Shown here: piece by piece, positions 40,492 to 47,877 of the stretch
Position numbering within the stretch: position 1 is the first letter of the stretch
How the letters are laid out: the number at the start of each line of letters is the position of its first letter
Assembly (NCBI RefSeq): GCF_024580525.1
Contig: NZ_JANIKQ010000012.1
Coordinates: forward strand, 29,894-93,893
Length of the DNA stretch: 64,000 nucleotides
From: Neisseria dentiae
GTDB taxonomy: Bacteria; Pseudomonadota; Gammaproteobacteria; Burkholderiales; Neisseriaceae
Reading direction: 5' to 3'
The notes under the pieces: generated by a model
Seen by the model: the letters and a program-made list of their open reading frames with translations, nothing else
Told to the model about the DNA's origin: nothing
Databases searched by the model: none
Position numbers and translations under genes: made by a program

Positions 40492-41193
40492 ATGAGCGAG
40501 CATATTTCTTCACACTTTAACCAAGAGCTGGAAAACGTGCGCAGCGAAGTGATGCGTATGGGCGGCTTGGTGGAACAACAGCTGCAAAAAGTGCTGGGCG
40601 CGCTGGAGAGCGGCGACACGGAAGCACTCACCGAAGCGATAGACTGCGACAGCGCCATCAACGCACTGGAAGTTTCCATCGACGACGACTGCCAAACCAT
40701 CATTGCGCGCCGCCAGCCTGCGGCGGGCGATTTGCGTTTCGTTTTGGCGGTAATCCGCGTGATTGTGGATTTGGAGCGCATCGGCGACGAGCTGAAAAAA
40801 ACCGCCCTGCTGGCGCACGAATTGTTTTCGCACAGCCGCATCACCCCCAACCAGCTTTACGATACCCACCGTTTGGCGGCGATGACGGCTCCGATGATAC
40901 GCCGCGCCCTCGACGCGTTCGCCCGCCTCGACTCGGCGGCTTTAATCGAATTGAACGATGCCGACCGCAAACTCGACACCGACTACCGCAACCAATCGCG
41001 TATGCTCGCCACCTATATGATGGAAGAGCCGCGTAATATCGGCACGTTTATGGATGTGATGATGATGAACAAAGCCATCGAACGCGTGGGCGACCATGCG
41101 AAAAACATTGCCGAGCATGTGGTTTACCTGGTGCGCGGCATTTATGTGCGCCACACCCCGCCCGAACAGGTTCAGGCCGATTTGCAGGGCTGA
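40492..41193 (+). CDS. phoU: Phosphate-transport regulator PhoU
   Basis: PhoU links the Pst transporter to the PhoR kinase and limits phosphate uptake. The 233-aa product has two similar three-helix halves with the family motifs RRQPAAGDLRFVLAVIRV near 66-83, ERIGDELKKTALLAHE near 88-103 and, in the second half, NKAIERVGDHAKNIAEHVVY near 190. A GGAG site precedes the ATG. It is separated from pstS by 350 bases of repeats. Confidence 0.95.
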   Translation: MSEHISSHFNQELENVRSEVMRMGGLVEQQLQKVLGALESGDTEALTEAIDCDSAINALEVSIDDDCQTIIARRQPAAGDLRFVLAVIRVIVDLERIGDELKKTALLAHELFSHSRITPNQLYDTHRLAAMTAPMIRRALDAFARLDSAALIELNDADRKLDTDYRNQSRMLATYMMEEPRNIGTFMDVMMMNKAIERVGDHAKNIAEHVVYLVRGIYVRHTPPEQVQADLQG

Positions 41194-41271
41194 TGCGGCG
41201 CAGTTTTCATTTTCTTTATGTACAAACAGGTCGGGTTTCAATCCGGCCTGTTTGCTTTCAGACGGCCTGAA

Positions 41272-41394
41272 ACTTTTGCAAAATACCTTATAGGCCGTCT
41301 GAAAACTTAACGCAAATACCGGATTATCGGATCAAGCCCGATAATGACGGGGTTTAAGCACTTCAGACGGCCTCAATAAGTTTTGCAAAGACCC
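41272..41394. repeat. DUS-armed palindromic element, copy 1
   Basis: The left arm ACTTTTGCAAAATACC plus uptake sequence is mirrored by an inverted uptake sequence plus AAGTTTTGCAAAG on the right; the core is ATTATCGG...CCCGATAAT-GACG. The same layout recurs at 57259 and 61238. Confidence 0.7.
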
Positions 41395-41447
41395 CGGCCT
41401 CTTTATCTATCCGATATAAAACGGCTTTTTTACAAAACGGCCCGCCG

Positions 41448-41465
41448 CTGTCATAAAGCTGAAAC
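41448..41465 (+). promoter_or_regulatory. Pho-box-like site upstream of pstS
   Basis: CTGTCATAAAGCTGAAAC matches the two-heptamer Pho box (CTGTCAT-N4-CTGTCAC) in 7/7 and 5/7 positions. It lies 93 bases before the pstS start, as expected for PhoB activation under phosphate limitation. Confidence 0.55.
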
Positions 41466-41540
41466 AAAAGCGGTTTAAACTGCCCGCATCGGTTGGACAC
41501 GAACACCTTTACCTTTTAAACAAAAGAAAGAGAGAGAAAC

Positions 41541-42638
41541 ATGAAAATCCGTATTCTGGCTGTTGCCGCTGCCACCGCCCTGATTCTGACCGCCTGCGGC
41601 GGCGGCGATTCCACCCCGCCGCAGGCCAAGCAACAAAACGCGGCGGCAAACACCGAAAATGCCGTGCTCAACATTACCGGCGCGGGCGCATCGTTTCCGC
41701 AGCCGGTTTATGTGCAATGGGCACAGGCTTTCCAAGCGGCCACCGGTGGTAAGGTGAATTACCAGTCTATCGGCTCTTCCGGCGGCGTGAAACAGATTAG
41801 CGCCAAAACCGTACAGTTCGGCGCTTCCGATTCTCCCTTGAAGGCCGAAGAGTTGGAAAAACAAGGTCTGGTGCAGTTTCCCACCGTAATCGGCGGTGTG
41901 GTGCCGGTGGTGAATGTGGACGGCATCGTGGCGGGCGACCTGAAGCTCACCGGCGAAGTGTTGGCCGGAATCTATTTGGGCGACATCAAAAAATGGAACG
42001 ACCCGAAAATCAAAGCCTTGAACCCCTCTTTGGTGCTACCCGACGCGCCGATTACCACCGTGTTCCGTTCAGACGGCTCGGGCACCAGCTTTATCTTCAC
42101 CACCTATCTGAGCCAAGTATCGCCCAAATGGAAAGACACCATGGGCGCCGCCAACACCGTGAAATGGCCCACTTCGGATTCGGGCACCGCAGGCAAGGGT
42201 AACGAAGGCGTATCCACTTATGTAAACCGTGTGAAAAACTCCATCGGCTATGTGGAATATGCCTATGCCAAGCAAAACAATATGGCGCACGTGCAAATGC
42301 AGAACGCGGCCGGCAAATTTGTGCAGCCTTCGCAGGAAAGCTTTGCCGCAGCGGCCGACGTGGATTGGAAAAGCATTCCCGGTTTCAGCCTCGTGTTAAC
42401 CAACCAGCCCGCCGAAAAAGCCTGGCCGCTGGCTGCCGCCACCTTTATTCTAGTGCATAAAAAAGCCGACAACCCCGCCCAGGCCAAAGCCGTGCTCGAC
42501 TTCTTCGACTGGTCTTACAAAAACGGCAACGAAGCCGCCGCCAAGCTCGATTATGTGCCGCTGCCCGACAACGTAAAAGAGTTGGTGCGCGCCGAGTGGA
42601 AAACCATCACCGACAACCAAGGCAAAGCCGTTTATTGA
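41541..42638 (+). CDS. pstS: Phosphate-binding lipoprotein PstS
   Basis: PstS captures phosphate outside the inner membrane for the Pst ABC transporter. The 365-aa product has a lipobox LTAC with cysteine at about residue 19, the family start ITGAGASFPQPVYVQW near 49-64, GSSGGVKQI, FGASDSPLK and the phosphate loop FRSDGSGTSFIFTTYL near 176-191. The AGAGAGA site is weak but the ATG is clear. No pstC, pstA or pstB follows; a terminator and convergent ackA come next. Confidence 0.95.
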   Translation: MKIRILAVAAATALILTACGGGDSTPPQAKQQNAAANTENAVLNITGAGASFPQPVYVQWAQAFQAATGGKVNYQSIGSSGGVKQISAKTVQFGASDSPLKAEELEKQGLVQFPTVIGGVVPVVNVDGIVAGDLKLTGEVLAGIYLGDIKKWNDPKIKALNPSLVLPDAPITTVFRSDGSGTSFIFTTYLSQVSPKWKDTMGAANTVKWPTSDSGTAGKGNEGVSTYVNRVKNSIGYVEYAYAKQNNMAHVQMQNAAGKFVQPSQESFAAAADVDWKSIPGFSLVLTNQPAEKAWPLAAATFILVHKKADNPAQAKAVLDFFDWSYKNGNEAAAKLDYVPLPDNVKELVRAEWKTITDNQGKAVY

Positions 42639-42675
42639 TGGCCGGATTCAGGTTTACGCAACACAACACCAATAA

Positions 42676-42700
42676 AAAACCCTGCTTAACGCAGGGTTTT
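42676..42700. terminator. Bidirectional terminator between pstS and ackA
   Basis: AAAACCCTGC and GCAGGGTTTT arms with a 5-base loop between convergent genes. Confidence 0.9.
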
Positions 42701-42725
42701 CCGTTACGGCAGATGCCGCCGAATA

Positions 42726-43922
42726 TTACAGGCCGCTCAAACTTGCGGTGTCGTGCGCAATCATCAACTCTTCGTTGGTGGGAATCACCACCGCCAGCGC
42801 TTTGCTGTCGGCGGCGGTAATCACGCCGGCATTGCCGAAACGGGCGTTTTCGTTGGCCTGCTTGTCTTCGGTCAAACCCAAGAAGCCCAAATAACCCAAC
42901 ACTTTGCTGCGGACCAGATTGGAGTTTTCGCCGATACCGCCGGTAAACACCAAAGCGTCCAAACCGCCGGCAGCCACCGCCATAGAGGCAACGTATTTGG
43001 CCAAACGGTAGGCAAACACTTCCAACGCCAGTTTCGCGCCTTCGTGGCCTTTGCCCGCTTCTTCTTCGATGGTGCGGCAGTCGTTAGACAACTCTGAAAT
43101 ACCCAGCAGGCCCGATTTTTTGTTCAACATATCGGTAATCTGGGTGATGCTCATATTGGCGTTTTCGGCCAAAAACGAGAACACGCTCGGGTCAACGTCG
43201 CCGCTGCGGGTGCCCATTACCAAACCCTCCAGCGGGGTTAAGCCCATGCTGGTGTCTTGGCACTCGCCGTTGGCAACGGCGGCAATCGACGCACCGTTGC
43301 CCAAGTGGGCAATCACCATGCGCAGGCTGTTTTTGTCTTTACCCAGGAAACGGGCGGTTTCGTCGGCCACAAAGCGGTAGCTGGTGCCGTGGAAGCCGTA
43401 GCGGCGCAGGCCGTATTTGCGGTAAAACTCGCGCGGCACGGCATAGGTGTAGGCGTGTTCGGGAATGCTTTGGTGGAAAGCGGTGTCGAACACAGCCACA
43501 TTCGGCAGGCCTTTGAAGATGCTTTGCGCAGCGCGGATACCCAACAAGTTGGCAGGGTTGTGCAGCGGAGCCAGCGGAATACATTTTTCAATGCCGTCCA
43601 CCACTTCGGGCGTAATCACGATAGATTCGCTGTAAAGCTCGCCGCCGCTGACCACACGGTGGCCGACCGCCGCGATGCGGCTGTCGAGGCCGTGGGCTTT
43701 CAATTCTTCCATCAGCGCTTCCACCGCACCGGTGTGGTCGGGGTGGCGGGTTAAATCCACTTTGCGCTTTTCGCCGTTGGATTTAAACGTGATATACGCA
43801 TCGGGCAGGTTCAGTTTTTCCGCCAGGCAGCTCAGCAAAACCTCGCCGCTGTCGTTATCCAATACCGCGCCTTTCAAAGAAGAACTGCCGCAGTTCAATA
43901 CCAAAATCAGTTTGTCTGACAT
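42726..43922 (-). CDS. ackA: Acetate kinase
   Basis: AckA converts acetyl phosphate and ADP to acetate and ATP. The 398-aa protein has the phosphate-binding start ILVLNCGSSSLKGAVLD, the signature RRYGFHGTSYRFV near 180, HLGNGASI near 209 and FTGGIGENS near 327. A monocistronic gene of normal length. It fits the overflow of acetyl-CoA from acetoin and pyruvate use. Confidence 0.97.
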   Translation of the reverse strand: MSDKLILVLNCGSSSLKGAVLDNDSGEVLLSCLAEKLNLPDAYITFKSNGEKRKVDLTRHPDHTGAVEALMEELKAHGLDSRIAAVGHRVVSGGELYSESIVITPEVVDGIEKCIPLAPLHNPANLLGIRAAQSIFKGLPNVAVFDTAFHQSIPEHAYTYAVPREFYRKYGLRRYGFHGTSYRFVADETARFLGKDKNSLRMVIAHLGNGASIAAVANGECQDTSMGLTPLEGLVMGTRSGDVDPSVFSFLAENANMSITQITDMLNKKSGLLGISELSNDCRTIEEEAGKGHEGAKLALEVFAYRLAKYVASMAVAAGGLDALVFTGGIGENSNLVRSKVLGYLGFLGLTEDKQANENARFGNAGVITAADSKALAVVIPTNEELMIAHDTASLSGL

Positions 43923-44078
43923 ACTACGCTCCTAAATCACTGTTTTCAGACGGCCTCTGCCGCCGCTAAAGAAACATTTAAAAAATAAAACGCTGCATTC
44001 TACCAAAATTTGCCGGCCGCCAAGTGGTTTGCCGGTATTTATTAAACAATAAATAACCTATATCCAAAACAGAAGCCA

Positions 44079-45089
44079 TTAAACCGCAGGTGAAAACGCG
44101 TCCGAAAAAAACGCGCCGGCAGGCAGGCCGCACTGCGCCACAAGCTGTTGCCGCGCCCCCTCGATCATAGCCAACGAACCGCAGGCATACACCTCATAAC
44201 CCGACAAATCGGGATAATCGGCCGCAACATGGGCTTGGATATACCCCGTTGCCCCCTGCCAGCCCGCATCAGCATGGGAAAGCACCGGCGTAAAACGGGC
44301 GTTGGGCAGCTGCGCAACCAAATCCGCCGCTTCCTGCAAACGGTATAAATCGGCCTCGTGCCGCGCGCCCCAATAAAGATGCACCGCGCGCGTGTCGCCG
44401 TTTTCCGCCATCTGCTGCAAAATGCTGCGGATAGGCGCAAAGCCCGTGCCCGTGGCCATCAGAATCGCCGGTTTGCCGCCCTCTTGCAACGTAAACGTAC
44501 CCAACGGGCCGCGCACGCGCAAAATCGCCTTTTCTTTAACCAACGCATCCTCGCCGAACAGCATCCCCGAAAACAAACCGCCCTCGCGCTTGCGGATATG
44601 CAGCTCCAAAGTTTCGGGCTGCGCCGGGCTGTTGGCAATCGAATAACTGCGCACTTGGCCGTTTTTCAGCAAAATATCGATATACTGCCCCGCCAAAAAC
44701 GCAAACGGCGGCGCTTTGGGCAGCGCCAGCGTCAACACCGCCACATCGTGCCCGTAAACCACCGACGCCACCCGCGCGGGGAAAGTTTTAACCGGCGGCA
44801 TGGCCGCACCGTTATAGCCCGGCACTTTCAGCACAATATCGCTTTGCGGCACCGCGCAACACATCAAAATCTTGCCTTGCGCCGCCTCTTCGGCACTCAA
44901 CGCCAACTCCGCATGCGCGCCCTGCGCCACTTCGCCGCCGACAAGCTCGGCTTTGCACTGCCCGCAAATACCGCTTTGGCAGGAATGCGGCAGATTCAAA
45001 CCCTGCCGCTTGGCGGCATTCAAAACCGGCTCGCCCGCTTCTGCGGTAAAAGCGGCATTATCGGGAGCAAGGGTAATGGTATAAGACAT
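44079..45089 (-). CDS. 2Fe-2S ferredoxin/FAD/NAD(P)H reductase
   Basis: The 336-aa protein has an N-terminal plant-type ferredoxin domain with CQSGICGQCKAEL near residues 37-49 and the fourth cysteine in LMCCAVPQS, then an FAD domain (VRSYSIANSP near 150) and an NAD domain (ILMATGTGFAPIRSIL near 215). The family includes CDP-6-deoxy-3,4-glucoseen reductase-like and oxygenase reductase enzymes. Its partner is not adjacent, so the substrate is open. The ATG at MSYTITL is used; four upstream codons have no ribosome site. Confidence 0.85.
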   Translation of the reverse strand: MSYTITLAPDNAAFTAEAGEPVLNAAKRQGLNLPHSCQSGICGQCKAELVGGEVAQGAHAELALSAEEAAQGKILMCCAVPQSDIVLKVPGYNGAAMPPVKTFPARVASVVYGHDVAVLTLALPKAPPFAFLAGQYIDILLKNGQVRSYSIANSPAQPETLELHIRKREGGLFSGMLFGEDALVKEKAILRVRGPLGTFTLQEGGKPAILMATGTGFAPIRSILQQMAENGDTRAVHLYWGARHEADLYRLQEAADLVAQLPNARFTPVLSHADAGWQGATGYIQAHVAADYPDLSGYEVYACGSLAMIEGARQQLVAQCGLPAGAFFSDAFSPAV

Positions 45090-45454
45090 AAACGTTATCA
45101 AATAAAATCAATTTAAAGGATTCAGGCCGTCTGAAACCTATTAGCTTTGCAGAAACTGCGCTTCGCTTGTTTTCAGACGGCCTGAATTATAAAACACAAA
45201 CCATTGTCAAGGGCATTTAAAAAGCCACACCAGTTCGTATTGCAAAGCTTGAACAAGTTGTCTGACGCAGGCTTGGCTTTAGCCCGGCACACAGCCTGAA
45301 ATCTTTGCAAGAATCATCCCAACCCCGATTGTCTCACCCCGTTGGTTTTGCAAGCCCGCTGGCCAAAGGTGAGTGTTGATAAACTTTCAGGCCGTCTGAA
45401 AATATCAGACTTCCTCAAAATCCGTAACACCGTTTCAAATCATTTCAAACGGCC
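45090..45454. other. Intergenic region with uptake sequences
   Basis: Two uptake-sequence hairpin halves (45124-45186) and a fragment GAAATCTTTGCAAGAATC like the arms of the DUS-armed elements are present. No gene with start signals and no RNA gene is visible. Confidence 0.6.
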
Positions 45455-46540
45455 TTACCTGTCCGACTTTCTGCGATTGCAGTTTTTGCACAGCATCTGT
45501 CCGTTTTCTAGCGTGGTTTTTCCGCCTTGGCTCCACGGAGTGATATGGTCGCCTTCCATCTGTTCAATCAGGAAGGTTTCCTTGCACATAGGGCAGATAC
45601 CGCCTTGGTGTTCGTACAGTTTCTGCTTCATGCCGTCTGAAAACGTGCGCAGATTCAGGTATTTCTCTTCGCGGGTCAGCACATAAAGGTAAATACCTTT
45701 TTTGTTTTCCACTTCATCGTCCTGCATCAGCACGGCGATTTCGGCTTCCAATCGTTTGCTGTCCAACACTTCGTCTTTAAAACGGTTGTACAGCCTGCCC
45801 CAATCCTGGCCTTTCATGAATTTTTTGCGCTTATTGAGGAAAGTGGCCTCCACCCAAGTCATCACGGCTTGGAAATACTGCCACAAGGCCAGCGCATTGG
45901 GATGGTTTTGATGTTTGGCCATATAGGCTTCGATGTGGCCGTCTGAAATCCAATCCAGAGCTGTTTCCAGAAATTCCTGACGAATCGGGCTGCCTGAAAC
46001 ATAATCCTGCCCGATTTGATAGGCCACGCAGCCGGTTTTGCTGAAATAACGTTTGGCATCGGCCAACCACGAACCGGCATAAACGGCATTTCTCAACTCC
46101 TGAGCGGTGAGCTTTTCGCCAGCAATATTGATGGTTTCAAACCATTTCAGCTTTTCGCTGTCGCTGCCTTCGCATACATACACCATCAATTCATAATCCC
46201 AAATCTGCTGCTGTTCGTCTGCTTGCAAGTTATGGAAATAACGCATCAGATAAGCAAAATCACCCTCCACATATTGGCACAGCGAAATCGTGCGCTGCTG
46301 GCCGTCGATGACTTCAAACGTGCCGTCATCTCGTTTCGCCCAATACATCACATTGAGTGGGAAGCCCTGCCGCACAGTTTCAATCACCGCATCGCGCTGC
46401 TTGTCTTTATACACAAACTCGCGCTGGTAGGGCGGACGCACGTCGAGTTTGCCGCCATAGGCGCGTACGCCGTTTTCTGCGCTGTCTTGGTAGTCTTTGA
46501 CCAGTTCGCGCACTGTGATTTGTTTCAGTTCGATTTTCAT
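45455..46540 (-). CDS. DUF262/HNH nuclease, probable restriction partner
   Basis: The 361-aa protein has an N-terminal DUF262 (ParB/GmrS-like) domain with PPYQREFVYKDKQRDAVIET and FEVIDGQQRTISLCQYVEGD, and a C-terminal HNH nuclease: GICPMCKE, MEGDHITPWSQGG, then MLCKNCNRRK with the zinc cysteines. DUF262-HNH proteins often act as restriction nucleases whose activity depends on nucleotide. It follows the EcoRI-like methyltransferase with a 93-base gap, on the same strand, forming a two-gene restriction-modification locus. Confidence 0.85.
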   Translation of the reverse strand: MKIELKQITVRELVKDYQDSAENGVRAYGGKLDVRPPYQREFVYKDKQRDAVIETVRQGFPLNVMYWAKRDDGTFEVIDGQQRTISLCQYVEGDFAYLMRYFHNLQADEQQQIWDYELMVYVCEGSDSEKLKWFETINIAGEKLTAQELRNAVYAGSWLADAKRYFSKTGCVAYQIGQDYVSGSPIRQEFLETALDWISDGHIEAYMAKHQNHPNALALWQYFQAVMTWVEATFLNKRKKFMKGQDWGRLYNRFKDEVLDSKRLEAEIAVLMQDDEVENKKGIYLYVLTREEKYLNLRTFSDGMKQKLYEHQGGICPMCKETFLIEQMEGDHITPWSQGGKTTLENGQMLCKNCNRRKSDR

Positions 46541-46633
46541 GGGATGTTTTCCTTGTGGGATGCATCTTGATGCACCTTAATCATGATGCCTGCACGAGTG
46601 GGGGCAATAGGCTGCCCCCTGCTTTCAGACAGT

Positions 46634-47620
46634 CTATTTCTTGCGCTTAATAAACAGCCTTTTGTATTTATGAATGCCGCCTATGGTTACACTGTAATCA
46701 GTACCACCGTGAAAGTAGCCGATAGGCTCTCCATACGAATAGCTACAACCGACAATCTCAAACTGCTCGGGATTGTGCTTATCCAAAAACGTAATTGGCA
46801 CGCCCATCACACCGTCAAAATCGCAGGGAATTTCTGCCACTTTGCTGACTTCTATCGCATCGTAATTGTCGTAATACGGATATTCTTCAGGGCTGTAGCG
46901 TTTGTATAAAATCAGTTCTTCGTGGCGCTTGTCGTGGTCGAGGTTGGTAAACCAAAACGTATTGCCCATGCTGCGCCATTTCTGGCCGCTCTCATCTTGC
47001 CAATAGCGGGTCGGGCGCGGCTCATAGTGCGAGGGAACTTTGAACTTCATGTCTCCGCCGTGATTTCCCAGCCACAGCTTGTTTTCCTTGATTAAGGGAA
47101 AAATTTCCTTGTAGGTAATCGCGTTCTGGTTGCCGATAATCAGAAATTGTTTGCCGTATTCCACCAATTGCGCCACATACTCGCGAAACAGCGAAAACGG
47201 CGGGTTGGTAACCACAATATCGGCCTGTTTGAGCAATTCAATGCATTCCGCGCTGCGGAAATCGCCGTCGCCTTGGAGCGGCATCACGGCAATCTCATCA
47301 AGTGAAGGGGTGCCGTTGCCGTCTTTATCACCCGTGTATTCCAGCCACACGGCTTGCTCGCTGTCGTTTTGGCTGAACAGGTCGGCGTGTTGGCTTTTGT
47401 AGCAGGTAGCAATCAGCTTTTTCAAGCCCAGATGCTCGAAGTTGTACGAGAAATAATGGAAGAAATTGCTGACACGCGGGTCGTCACAATTGCAGTAGAC
47501 GGTTTTGCCTTGGAAGTGCTTTTTGTAGTGCCTCAGCTCTTTTTCAATATCGGAGAGTTCGGTGTAGAACTCGTCGTTTTTGGCTCGGCTGGCGGCATGA
47601 AGGGATCTGTTGCCGGACAT
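46634..47620 (-). CDS. EcoRI-family adenine DNA methyltransferase, probably phase-variable
   Basis: The 328-aa protein resembles M.EcoRI: NDEFYTELSDIEKELRHY near residue 15, the catalytic DIVVTNPPFSLFREYV near 133-148, and GNQNAITYKEIFPLI. It methylates adenine in its target and protects against the partner nuclease. The start ATG has a GGAAAGGGG site that lies inside a short leader ORF, whose stop codon is one base before this ATG. The leader carries a pentanucleotide repeat. Confidence 0.88.
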   Translation of the reverse strand: MSGNRSLHAASRAKNDEFYTELSDIEKELRHYKKHFQGKTVYCNCDDPRVSNFFHYFSYNFEHLGLKKLIATCYKSQHADLFSQNDSEQAVWLEYTGDKDGNGTPSLDEIAVMPLQGDGDFRSAECIELLKQADIVVTNPPFSLFREYVAQLVEYGKQFLIIGNQNAITYKEIFPLIKENKLWLGNHGGDMKFKVPSHYEPRPTRYWQDESGQKWRSMGNTFWFTNLDHDKRHEELILYKRYSPEEYPYYDNYDAIEVSKVAEIPCDFDGVMGVPITFLDKHNPEQFEIVGCSYSYGEPIGYFHGGTDYSVTIGGIHKYKRLFIKRKK

Positions 47621-47621
47621 A

Positions 47622-47744
47622 TCAAACCCCTTTCCAAACTGGAAAAAGATTTGATAAACAATTGATAATTAAGTTATAATTGCGGTGCGGTGCGGTGCGG
47701 TGCGGTGCGGTGCGGTGCGGTGCGGTGCGGTGCGGTGCGGGCAT
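47622..47744 (-). CDS. Leader ORF with (CCGCA)12 tract, coupled to the methyltransferase
   Basis: On the minus strand, AGGAG is followed at 7 bases by ATG (47744-47742) and then twelve copies of CCGCA (47740-47681). The frame encodes M-P-(APHRT)3 and so on, 40 codons in total, and stops at TGA 47624-47622, with the methyltransferase ATG at 47620. In the two other frames a TAA stop follows the repeat within about 12 bases. Only unit numbers divisible by three leave the leader open up to the methyltransferase. A control peptide for translational coupling is the likely role. Confidence 0.55.
   Translation of the reverse strand: MPAPHRTAPHRTAPHRTAPHRNYNLIINCLSNLFPVWKGV
47681..47740. repeat. Pentanucleotide tandem repeat (TGCGG)12
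   Basis: Twelve perfect copies, 60 bases, a classic slipped-strand phase-variation tract as found in Neisseria mod genes. Confidence 0.97.
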
Positions 47745-47827
47745 TTTTTCGCTCCTATTTTTTTAAATTCTTAAAATGTAAAAAGTGTTGGGAATAACAT
47801 AAACCGGTAAGCTCAGCTTTTTAAGGC

Positions 47828-47860
47828 AGGCCGTCTGAAAATGATTTTTCAGACGGCCTT
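47828..47860 (-). terminator. Inverted DUS terminator of alaS
   Basis: CAGGCCGTCTGAAAA and TTTTCAGACGGCCTT arms, three bases apart, downstream of alaS. Confidence 0.8.
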
Positions 47861-47877
47861 ATTCAATCCAACCAAAA

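Noticed and set aside
47681..47740. Tandem repeat as a CRISPR array
   Set aside because: The units are 5 bases with no spacers, so it is a simple sequence repeat. No CRISPR array or cas gene is seen in the window.
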